Source: Clostridia bacterium
GTDB lineage: Bacteria > Bacillota > Clostridia > Christensenellales > Aristaeellaceae
Reading direction: 5' to 3'
Length of the DNA stretch: 11,604 nt
Assembly (NCBI GenBank): GCA_017537105.1
Contig: JAFWBZ010000336.1
Coordinates: 1-11,604 of the forward strand
How positions within the stretch are numbered: position 1 is the first letter of the stretch; every line of letters begins with the position of its first letter. A program made the position numbers and the translations under genes. Shown here piece after piece: positions 1 through 6,468 of this stretch. A model generated the notes under the pieces. The model was not told the origin of the DNA, did no database searches, and was given only the letters and a program-made list of their open reading frames with translations.

Positions 1-1376
1 GCGTCCTTGATCTGCAGGTCGATCTTGGGACCGTAGAAAGCGCCGTCGCCTTCGTTGATCTCGTAGCCGCCTTCGCCGTACTTCTTGTCCAGGATCTTCT
101 TCAGGGCAGCTTCTGCCTTGTTCCAGACCTCGATATCGCCCATGAAGTCCTCGGGGCGGGTGGACAGCTCGGCGCGGTAGGTGAGGCCGAAGGTGCCGTA
201 GATCTCGTCGGCGATGGAGATGATGTCGGCGATCTCGTCCTCGATCTGGCTCTCCATGACGAAGGTGTGGTCGTCGTCCTGCCGGAACTCCTGCACGCGG
301 AACAGGCCGTTCATCTGGCCGGACTTCTCCTTGCGGTGCAGCACGTCGTATTCGCTGTAGCGGATCGGCAGCTCCTTGTAGGAGTGCAGCGTGCGCTTGT
401 AGGTCATCATGGCGTTGGGGCAGTTCATGGGCTTGGCGCCCATGGTGTCGTCCGCGTCGCGGTTGAACAGCGGGCTGCCCTCGGGGAGTTTCACCGTGGC
501 GGTCTCGTCCAGGCCGGCCATCGGGTTTTCCAGTATGCCGGGAATCTCGGCGTCCGCCTTCAGGAAGCCGGATACGCCGGGCACCATGAACATGTTGTTC
601 TGATAGTGGGCCCAGTGGCCGGAGATCAGCCACAGCTTCTTCTTGTTGATCAGCGGCGCGGAGATCTCGGTGTAGCCATGCTTCGCCTGAATCTGGCGGG
701 AATAGGCCAGCAGCACCTGATACATCTTCCAGCCGCGGGGCAGCCAGTAGGCCATGCCGGGGGCGGTCTCGTCGAACATGAACAGGTCCAGCGCCGTGCC
801 GATCTTCTTGTGGTCGCGCTCCTGGGCCTCCTTGATCCAGGCCAGGTGGTCCTTCAGGCCCTGGCGGTCCGGGAAGGCGTAGACGTACACGCGCTGCAGC
901 TGCTCGCGGTGCTCGTCGCCGCGCCAGTAGGCGCCCGCCACGGAGCGAATCTGGAAGGCCGCGTTCATGAGCTCCTGGGAGTTGGACACGTGGGGGCCCC
1001 GGCACAGGTCGATGAAGTCGTCGCCGGTCCAGTAGCAGGTGATGGTCTCGCCCTCGGGCAGGTCGTTGATGAGCTCGGTCTTGAACTTCTGGCCCTTGAA
1101 CTGCGCAAGCGCTTCCTCGCGGGTCAGTTCCTTGCAGGTCCAGTCCTCGCGGCGCTTGATGATCTCGCGCATCCTGTCTTCGATGGTCTTGAAGTCGTCC
1201 GCACCGATGGTCATCGGGATCTCGAAATCATAGTAGAAGCCATCCGCGATCTGCGGGCCGATGGCATACTGCACCTTGTCCGCGCCGTAGATCTCGATCA
1301 CGGCCTTGGCCAGGATGTGCGCCAGGGAATGGCGATAGACGCTCTCGTAAAACTCCTTGTACTGCTCCTTGTCCAA
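1..1376 (-). CDS. thrS: Threonine--tRNA ligase, 3' end outside window
   Basis: Class II aminoacyl-tRNA synthetase that charges tRNA-Thr in the cytoplasm. About 458 codons are visible; the C-terminal catalytic end and anticodon-binding domain lie beyond the window. Visible marks are the editing-domain HxxxH (RHSLAHILA, residues 15-23), the second editing motif DLCRGPHV, the zinc-binding cysteine in KPMNCPNAM, the motif 2 region NGLFRVQEFRQDDDHTF, and GAFYGPKIDL near the cut end. The start chosen is TTG at 1376-1374, because GGGAGG (1385-1390) lies 8 nt upstream. An in-frame ATG at 1394-1392 has no good ribosome binding site and would place that SD inside the gene. With either start, the roughly 60-residue N-terminal TGS domain of typical ThrRS is absent. 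About 45 extra residues sit between NNMF and KPMNCP compared with the E. coli enzyme as I remember it. Expression is controlled by the T-box leader directly upstream. Confidence 0.96.
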   Translation of the reverse strand, partial: MDKEQYKEFYESVYRHSLAHILAKAVIEIYGADKVQYAIGPQIADGFYYDFEIPMTIGADDFKTIEDRMREIIKRREDWTCKELTREEALAQFKGQKFKTELINDLPEGETITCYWTGDDFIDLCRGPHVSNSQELMNAAFQIRSVAGAYWRGDEHREQLQRVYVYAFPDRQGLKDHLAWIKEAQERDHKKIGTALDLFMFDETAPGMAYWLPRGWKMYQVLLAYSRQIQAKHGYTEISAPLINKKKLWLISGHWAHYQNNMFMVPGVSGFLKADAEIPGILENPMAGLDETATVKLPEGSPLFNRDADDTMGAKPMNCPNAMMTYKRTLHSYKELPIRYSEYDVLHRKEKSGQMNGLFRVQEFRQDDDHTFVMESQIEDEIADIISIADEIYGTFGLTYRAELSTRPEDFMGDIEVWNKAEAALKKILDKKYGEGGYEINEGDGAFYGPKIDLQIKD

Positions 1377-1412
1377 CTGAAAAACCTCCCTCATATTCTC
1401 GCGGTGCGGGAC

Positions 1413-1456
1413 AATAAAAGCGCCCCTGCACACATTTTGATGTCTGCCAGGGGCGC
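1413..1456 (-). terminator. Attenuator terminator of the thrS T-box
   Basis: Minus-strand hairpin with a perfect 9-bp stem (GCGCCCCTG at 1420-1428 pairing with 1448-1456), followed by TTTTATT (1413-1419). It shares its 5' arm with the strand needed for the antiterminator, so the two folds exclude each other. It ends about 37 nt before the TTG start. It would also stop read-through from the upstream peptidase gene. Confidence 0.93.
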
Positions 1457-1630
1457 CTGATCAGCGCGGTTCCACCCCGATTGCCGCCCGAAGGCGGCCA
1501 CTCATTGATCGCGGTAACGGCGCGTGCCGGACCTGTTCGCAGGTCTCTCGGAGGCGGTGTTCAAGGGATTGCCGCGAGCGCTCGCACCGACCGCGCCCTC
1601 TCTGGTGCCGGACAAAGCCCCTCTACTCTT
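1413..1630 (-). promoter_or_regulatory. T-box leader (threonine, ACC specifier) of thrS
   Basis: Transcription-attenuation RNA that binds uncharged tRNA-Thr and lets thrS be transcribed. Read on the minus strand, the ordered landmarks are AGAGAG (1598-1603), the Stem I motif GGTCGGTGCGAG (1581-1592), and the specifier context GAACACCG (1555-1562) with ACC, a threonine codon, at 1556-1558. These are followed by CCGAG, a GTTACCGCG/GAGTGG region, and the near-invariant T-box GGGGTGGAACCGCG (1465-1478). The terminator follows immediately. The GGGGTGG and CGCG segments can pair with AGGCGCCCC, giving the antiterminator. The exact base pairing of Stem I was not fully resolved by eye. Confidence 0.95.
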
Positions 1631-1650
1631 CCTCGTCAGCGATTTCATTC

Positions 1651-1679
1651 ATTATAGCGCGATTCCGGACGTCTGTAAA
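1651..1679 (-). promoter_or_regulatory. Sigma-A type promoter of thrS
   Basis: TTTACA (-35, 1674-1679), a 17-nt spacer and TATAAT (-10, 1651-1656) on the minus strand. Initiation would fall near 1644, just before the T-box leader. The -35 lies only 17 nt from the stop codon of the upstream peptidase gene, with no terminator between them. Confidence 0.85.
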
Positions 1680-1687
1680 GGTGGAAA

Positions 1688-1701
1688 GCGTAAATTTACG
1701 C
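1688..1701. repeat. 14-bp perfect palindrome at the peptidase stop codon
   Basis: GCGTAAATTTACGC reads identically on both strands. It contains the TAA stop of the M16 gene (1696-1698) and lies 9 nt upstream of the thrS -35 element. It has no loop, so as RNA it is a poor hairpin. A dimeric regulator site is possible, and so is chance, since part of it encodes the last codons. Confidence 0.35.
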
Positions 1702-4700
1702 AGCCGCATCGGCCTCCTCGGCGCTGTCGGCCTCCAGCTGCCCGATGTAATCGTACAGCGTCTCGGCCAGCGCGGCGCGGGTGAGGGGATCCTCCCCGAG
1801 GTCGACCTCCGGGCTCCCCTCCAGCCCGACGGCATAGGCGAAGGCCTCCAGCACGGAGCCGCAGCCCTCGACGGTGAGCGCCTCATCGGCCTCCGCACCG
1901 TTCCATAGGATGCCGTATTCCGTCAGGGCGGGGACGGCCTCCGCCGGATCGGAGGAGCCGCCGGCCAGGGCGTAGAGCGCGCCGGCGAGGTCGCCCACGG
2001 TGGCAGGGGCCTCCAGGCCGAAGCTGCCGTCCTCCAGGGCGGCCATGAAGCCGTTGTCATAGACGTAGCGCACGGCCTCAAAGTGCTCACTGCCCTGGGG
2101 CACGTCGGAGAGCTCCGTCTGGGACTTGTCCACCGCGCCGAAGGGGTTCAGGATCACGTCGTAGAGGTCGGCGTTGGCATTGATCGCCGCGGCGCCACCG
2201 GCGGTGGCGCGATAGCCCTCCTCCATGAGCCTTGCGTACATGTCCGCGTAGCCCTTCATCTTCTCGGGCGTGGCGCTCTTGAGGGCGCGCATGTTTTCCA
2301 GGGTCTCCTCCTGGGAGCGATGCTCCAGCAGCAGGTTCAGCGCTTCGCCCGCGTCGGTCAGCTCGCCCTCCGGCAGCGCGTAGGCGGTATAGCTGGAGAG
2401 GATGTAGCCGTTCAGCGTATCCTGCTCGATCTGCGCCGCGGAGAGCAGCTCGGACAGCTGCTCGTAGACCGCGAAGGTCTCCGCCACGTTGGGGTCGCGG
2501 TAGGAGAGGACATACACGCCGTCCTCCTCTGTCGCGCCGCCGAAGGCGCCGTAGGCGCCGTACTGATCGCGCAGCAGCGGCAGCAGGAAGGTATCGTCCA
2601 TCAGGGCGATCAGGGCGTCCATGTCCGCAGTGTAGCCCTCCAGGCCCAGCTGCCCGTAGTTCGCGGTGGCGATGTTGTACTGGATCGCGGCGTCCACGAT
2701 CAGCGCTTCGCGGTGAGCGGGCACCGGCAGGTCGTACGCCACGGGCTCGATCTCCCGGTTGTCCAGGCTGGCCATGTAGGCCTCGGCCAGCGCACGGTTG
2801 CGCGCGATGCTCTCCTCGCTGCCGGCAAAGGCTGCGATGGCGTTCCGGGCGTTGTTGAAGTACTGCTGCACGGCCTCCAGCCGCTCGATGCCGGCCTCAG
2901 GATTCTCGGCAAACAGCGCCTCCGCCTGCGTGAGGAAGTCGTAGAAGTCCAGTCCGTTGTAGTAGCTGGAGTAGCGCAGAGCAGGAATGGTGGAGGCCAT
3001 GCCGCGGGTGAGCATCACGTTATAGGGCGCATTGTTGATGCTGTACTTCAGATCCGCCTTCATGGACTGGATGTTTTCGAGAATGCGCTGCACGTCGTCG
3101 AACTTCGTGTCGTAGACGATTTCGTGCATCAGGTCATAGGCCTCCGTCTGATCCTCGTCCATGGCCGTCCAGCCCAGGCGCATGCGCGGCTGATAGCCGT
3201 CTCCCTCCCGGGCGATGGAGAGCCGCGTCTCAACGCCGTACAGGTAGCGGTTGATGAGCACGTCCAGCTCCTCCGCCGTGTGCGCCGAGGTGTCGAGCTC
3301 TCCGGCCAGCGCGACGAACAGGTGGAACCAGTGGATGTCCTCCTGGGGCAGCCCTGCGGCGTCGAAGAACAGGGAGACCCTGCCGATGCCGTCCACGTTC
3401 GCCACCGCATCCATGTAGCGGACGCCGTTTTCGTCGGTCTCGTCCCGCAGGTCATACACGCGGTACTCCTCGGGGAGGGACTCCACGTCCACCGCCTGCA
3501 GCTGGGCCACGAGCTCCGCGGCGAGGGGGTCCTCGCCGTCCTGGGCGTTGCTGGCCTCGATGATGGCGTTCTGCTCCTCTTCGGACATTCCGGCCTTGAC
3601 CTCGGCCAGCTTTGCGGCCAGCGCGTCGTCCTGCTGCTCCTTCAGGCCCGCCTCCGGGCAGGTGACGGTCAGCGCGGTCCGCTCGGAGCCCGCGAGCCAC
3701 TTCGCCGCGGCCTCGGCGTAGACGCCCTCGGCATTCCACTCGACCATGTGGGAGTAGGCCTCGAGGATGTCGATGTAGTAGAAGGGGTTGCCGGTGTCGG
3801 CGTAGTAGTAGGCGGTGTTGAACACCATATCGACGCCGATCTCGGAGGATTCCATCGCCAGGCGGGTCGATAGCTCCAGCCCGGACATCTCGCTCTCCAC
3901 GGCGTCCTGGGGGAAGCCCTTCTCCGCGACCTCCGCCAGCGCGGCGTCGACGGCCTCGCGGAAGGTCTGCGCATCCTCGCGGTTGACGTTGTTGACGGAG
4001 AAGAGCACCAGGTCGTCCGGTCCGTCATAGTCGATGTCGCACACGAAGGATGCCGAGGGCAGCGCGCGCTTGAGCGTCTGGGAGAGGGCAGAGGTCTCAG
4101 AGCCGAACAGGCCCGTGATCGTGGAGATCACATGCTCCTCGTGGGGATCGTCCTTCAGCCCGGGGCAGACGAAGGCATAGTAGATCGCGGACGCGTTGTT
4201 CGTGTCGGAACCAGCCTCGACGGGGAAGCTGAACTCCGCCTCCACCGGTGCGTCGATGGGCGCATAGCCCGGGTCCTCCAGGGTGAAGTCCTTCCGCTCG
4301 TAGCCGGAGAAGGCCTCGTCCAGCTGGGCGAGGAAGGCTGCGTAGTCCTCAAACTGTCCGTAGAGGAAGGCCACGCAGTTGGAGGGATGATAGTACAGGT
4401 TATGGTAGTCCTTCAGCGCTTCGAAGGTCATGTCCGGGATATACGCGGGGTCGCCGCCGGACACATTGCCCACGTAGGAGCCTGGCAGCGCCGTGCGCTT
4501 GCTGTTGTAATCCGCCATGCGCTCCAGCGTCATGGCGCCCAGCATCTCGGAATACACGGTGCCCTCCAGCGTCAGATCCTCCTCAGCCGAGCCCATGCGA
4601 TAGCGCCAGGCCTCCTCGCGGAAGATGCTCTCGTCCTCCATCACCATCGGATGGAAGCAGCAGTCGGTGTAGAAGTCTGCAAACTTCAACAGCTGCGCCT

Positions 4701-5139
4701 CGGAGAGCGACGCCACGGGGTAGGTGGTGATGGTCTGGGCGGTCATGGCGTTCATAAAGGTGTTGTAGCTCTGGTAGGACAGGTTGAACCACAGCGCCTT
4801 CGAGGGATACCTGTCCGAGCCCGCCAGCGTGGCGTGCTCAAACACGTGGGGCAGGCCAGTGTTGTCGATGGCCTGGGTGTTGAACGTCAAATCGAACACG
4901 CGGTTGGTGTCCTCGTTGGCGATGTACAGAAGCTCCGCACCGGTCTTCTGATGTTAAAAGTGGACCACGGTGCCGCGGATCAGCGGAAAGTCGCGCAGCT
5001 CGAGCACCTCGAAGCCGTGGACGACGTCGCCGACCGCGGGCAGCGTCGCGGCTTCCGTCTCCATGGCGCCCTCCGCGAGGGAAGTGATCGAAAGAAGCGC
5101 CAAGAGCAGCGCGAGCAGCAGTGCCAGTCCTTTTTTCAT
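1696..5139 (-). pseudogene. Secreted M16C (PreP-like) zinc peptidase with SLH repeats, interrupted by an in-frame TAA
   Basis: Insulinase-family peptidase, 1147 codon positions if read through. Positions 1-24 are a signal peptide (MKKGLALLLALLLALL start). Codon 62 is TAA (4954-4956), where relatives as I recall them have an acidic or polar residue before H-x-K-T-G-A. The same frame is then open for 3.2 kb. The inverted zinc motif HVFEH is at 98-102 and the third ligand Glu is in EGTVYSEM at about 198, the spacing of PreP enzymes (100 residues). An M16C-associated region follows from about 560. Residues from about 1009 to the end resemble degenerate SLH repeats (SDVP, YVYDNGF, then LTRAALAETLYDYI), suggesting cell-wall attachment. 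GGAGG precedes the ATG by about 10 nt. Restart at GTG 4899 would keep the zinc site but lose export. The break may be a real nonsense mutation (GAA to TAA is one base) or a sequence error. Confidence 0.85.
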
Positions 5140-5175
5140 GGGAAAAAGTCCTCCATCGATAGTTTCATGAACACC

Positions 5176-5204
5176 ATTATATCACTTGAAGGCGGGTTTG
5201 TCAC
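5176..5204 (-). promoter_or_regulatory. Promoter of the M16 peptidase gene
   Basis: GTGACA (5199-5204), a 17-nt spacer and TATAAT (5176-5181) on the minus strand, about 37 nt upstream of the ATG at 5139. It diverges from the riboswitch promoter, with roughly 60 bp between the two -35 elements. Confidence 0.8.
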
Positions 5205-5263
5205 CCTCCACTTCCCTAGCTCCGCATATTTGCGTCGGTAACAATAAATTAACATTCAAGGTA

Positions 5264-5291
5264 TTGACAGGGGCGCAGGCTGTGCTATAAT
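5264..5291 (+). promoter_or_regulatory. Promoter of the riboswitch-controlled small operon
   Basis: Consensus TTGACA (5264-5269), a 16-nt spacer and TATAAT (5286-5291). Transcription would begin near 5297, right at the 5' strand of the riboswitch P1 helix. This is among the strongest promoters in the window. Confidence 0.88.
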
Positions 5292-5295
5292 AATC

Positions 5296-5429
5296 TCACT
5301 CAATGCAAGGGAGTAGCCAAACGCCCCAGGGCGTGTTTGAAATCGTCAGAACGATGCGCAGGCATCCGGTTCAAACGAGATGGCAAGACTTATATTGTGA
5401 CATGCGTCGCGATATAGGTCTTTTTCTTT
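5296..5429 (+). promoter_or_regulatory. yybP-ykoY (Mn2+) riboswitch with terminator platform
   Basis: The leader carries the conserved sequences of the yybP-ykoY class: AAGGGAGTAGC (L1, 5307-5317), a CGTCAG segment in the junction region, and ATGGCAAGACTT (L3, 5380-5391). The P1 helix pairs about 5296-5308 with 5390-5400, with a small bulge and one mismatch. The 3' strand of P1 overlaps the 5' arm of the following terminator, so ligand binding should prevent termination and switch the genes on. The family is established as Mn2+-sensing and usually controls Mn exporters or TerC/MntP-type membrane proteins. Here it precedes two small genes of unknown function. Confidence 0.92.
5385..5429 (+). 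terminator. Riboswitch expression-platform terminator
   Basis: AAGACTTATAT (5385-5395) pairs fully, with one G-U, with ATATAGGTCTT (5412-5422), then TTTTTCTTT. The 5' arm consumes the conserved L3 loop and the P1 3' strand of the aptamer, giving a clean either/or switch. Confidence 0.9.
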
Positions 5430-5460
5430 ACCGCGACAGAGGAAAGAGGAGGGAATGAAA

Positions 5461-5868
5461 ATGACGAATGTGAACCGGGAGATTCTGGAGGCGAGGGAGG
5501 CCGGGGCGCGCGCGCTCAACAGCCTCCGGCAGGCGGAGAGCCATCTGGACAGCGCACGCGGCTGGGGCCTGCTGGACATGTTCGGCGGCGGATTCTTTTC
5601 CACCATGCTGAAGCGCGGCAGGATGGACGACGCGCGGCGCTGCATCCAGCAGGCGCAGTACGACCTGCAGGCGTTCAGCCGCGAGCTTGCAGACGTGCAC
5701 CTGCCCAGCGTGGAGCTGGACGGCTTTCTGGGCTTCGCGGACTACTTTTTCGACGGATTCCTGGCCGACTTCATGGTGCAGCAGAGGATCAACCAGGCGC
5801 GGGAGCAGGTCTCCCAAGCCATCCTCCGCGTGGAGGATCTGATGCGGCAGCTGCGTGAGATGGTCTGA
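5461..5868 (+). CDS. Small helical protein of unknown function, Mn-riboswitch controlled
   Basis: About 135 residues; no family name can be given. AGGAGG (5447-5452) is 8 nt before ATG 5461, whereas the ATG at 5455 is only 2 nt from it, so 5461 is the better start. There is no signal peptide. Two predicted amphipathic helical stretches (residues about 1-28 and 95-135, rich in Glu, Gln, Arg and Leu) flank a glycine/aromatic core: WGLLDMFGGGFFSTMLKRG near 32-50 and LDGFLGFADYFFDGFLADFM near 78-97. The second could sit on or in a membrane but contains three to four Asp. The many acidic residues could bind metal, which is inference only. I recall similar WG-x-x-D-x-FGGG proteins as hypotheticals in clostridia. 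It is the first gene after the riboswitch, 72 nt before the next small gene. Confidence 0.88.
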   Translation: MTNVNREILEAREAGARALNSLRQAESHLDSARGWGLLDMFGGGFFSTMLKRGRMDDARRCIQQAQYDLQAFSRELADVHLPSVELDGFLGFADYFFDGFLADFMVQQRINQAREQVSQAILRVEDLMRQLREMV

Positions 5869-5940
5869 TCGACACGCGCATCGTTCCCGCAGTGTGCAAT
5901 CTGGCTTGAAGGCAACGACGGTTGAAAGGAGAGATTCCAC

Positions 5941-6126
5941 ATGTTGACGCTGTTGATCCTGTTGGTCCTGCTGGGCGGCCTCGGCCGCCGGCGCTGGTAT
6001 GGCCCCTGGGGAATGTGGGGCTTTCCCGGAATGGGCCGCCGCCATTGCGGCTGGGGCATGGGTCCCCGGCCTCCGATGGGCCCCTTCGGCCCCCGCGGCT
6101 TCTACCGCGGACCGTGGTGGTTTTGA
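5941..6126 (+). CDS. 61-residue membrane-anchored Gly/Trp/Pro/Arg-rich protein
   Basis: Short gene with a good ribosome binding site (GGAGAG, 5928-5933, 7 nt from ATG). Residues 1-14 (MLTLLILLVLLGGL) form a likely short membrane anchor or uncleaved signal. The rest is low-complexity, dominated by Gly, Pro, Arg, Trp, Phe and Met, with one His-Cys pair (RRHCGWGM) and a WWF C-terminus. The Met, His and Cys residues could contact metal, but this is only a guess. It follows the 135-residue gene by 72 nt with no terminator or promoter between, so it is likely the second gene of the same riboswitch-controlled transcript. No known family was recognised. The ribosome binding site and operon position are the main support that it is real. 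Confidence 0.7.
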   Translation: MLTLLILLVLLGGLGRRRWYGPWGMWGFPGMGRRHCGWGMGPRPPMGPFGPRGFYRGPWWF

Positions 6127-6144
6127 TGCGTTTTGAAAGACAGC

Positions 6145-6171
6145 AAAAGGGGCAGCCCGCGCGGGCTGCCC
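6145..6171 (-). terminator. Strong hairpin terminator after tRNA-Leu, shared with the convergent operon
   Basis: A perfect 22-nt palindrome (two 11-nt arms, 6150-6160 and 6161-6171). In the minus direction it is followed by CTTTT, so it is a good terminator for tRNA-Leu. In the plus direction only two T follow, so it would be weaker for the small operon ending at 6126. Confidence 0.85.
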
Positions 6172-6179
6172 TTGCTGCG

Positions 6180-6260
6180 TGCGGCTGGCGGGACTTGAAC
6201 CCGCATAGCTTGCGCTGACGGATTTTAAGTCCGTTGTGTCTGCCATTCCACCACAGCCGC
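6180..6260 (-). tRNA. tRNA-Leu (anticodon UAA)
   Basis: 81 nt with a 7-bp acceptor stem (GCGGCTG with CAGCCGC), discriminator A, and an anticodon arm ACGGA-CTTAAAA-TCCGT giving UAA. It has a long class II variable arm and a T arm GCGGG-TTCAAGT-CCCGC. No CCA end is encoded, so the tail must be added enzymatically. It decodes UUA and probably UUG. It is a single tRNA with its own promoter and terminator. Confidence 0.97.
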
Positions 6261-6268
6261 ATGGCTGC

Positions 6269-6297
6269 ATTATAGCACAGTTCCCCGGAAAACACAA
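6269..6297 (-). promoter_or_regulatory. Promoter of tRNA-Leu
   Basis: TATAAT (6269-6274) preceded by a 17-nt spacer and TTGTGT (6292-6297) on the minus strand. The -10 ends 8 nt before the mature tRNA 5' end. The -35 matches consensus at only three positions. Confidence 0.7.
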
Positions 6298-6387
6298 TCC
6301 CGATCCGAATGGAAACACGTTCTGTCGGGCATATCGGTCATCTGAGCACATGCGCCTCGTCAATGCTGATATTATTCCTCAGATAGA

Positions 6388-6416
6388 GGACCACAATGAA
6401 GCGCCTATTGCGGTCC
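6388..6416 (-). terminator. Hairpin downstream of the sigma/membrane-protein operon (distal)
   Basis: Minus-strand GGACCGCAAT and ATTGTGGTCC form a 10-bp stem with one G-U pair and a 9-nt loop. It is followed by TCTAT rather than a clean T run. The G-U pairs only on the minus strand, which fits function in minus-strand RNA. It lies in the 200-bp gap between the membrane-protein stop and the tRNA promoter, where no gene was seen. Confidence 0.45.
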
Positions 6417-6429
6417 ACCAATGCATTTC

Positions 6430-6459
6430 GGGGAGCCATTCCGATGGAAACGGCTCCCC
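6430..6459 (-). terminator. Hairpin just after the membrane-protein stop (proximal)
   Basis: GGGGAGCC (6430-6437) pairs perfectly with GGCTCCCC (6452-6459) around a 14-nt loop, 10 nt after the stop codon of the minus-strand gene. No T run follows in that direction, so it may be an incomplete terminator or a 3' stabilising hairpin working with the distal one. Confidence 0.5.
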
Positions 6460-6468
6460 GCGCTTCGG

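Noticed and set aside
267..1460. 397-codon open frame on the plus strand
   Set aside because: It is the shadow of thrS and its T-box leader, with no known domain, while the minus strand encodes an unmistakable ThrRS.
1524..1784. 86-codon plus-strand frame in the thrS leader
   Set aside because: It lies over the T-box leader and thrS promoter, with no SD and no conserved features.
2083..3873. 596-codon open frame on the plus strand
   Set aside because: It is antisense to the M16 peptidase. GC-rich codons leave the opposite strand open. The product is Val/Leu/Gly/His/Arg-rich without domains, and the minus strand has clear catalytic motifs.
4954..4956. Possible recoded stop (selenocysteine or pyrrolysine) in the M16 gene
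   Set aside because: The codon is UAA, which is not used for either amino acid, and relatives have no such residue there as far as I recall.
5428..6363. 311-codon minus-strand frame across the small operon and tRNA
   Set aside because: It runs through a tRNA gene and opposes two genes with good ribosome binding sites; it is a GC artefact.
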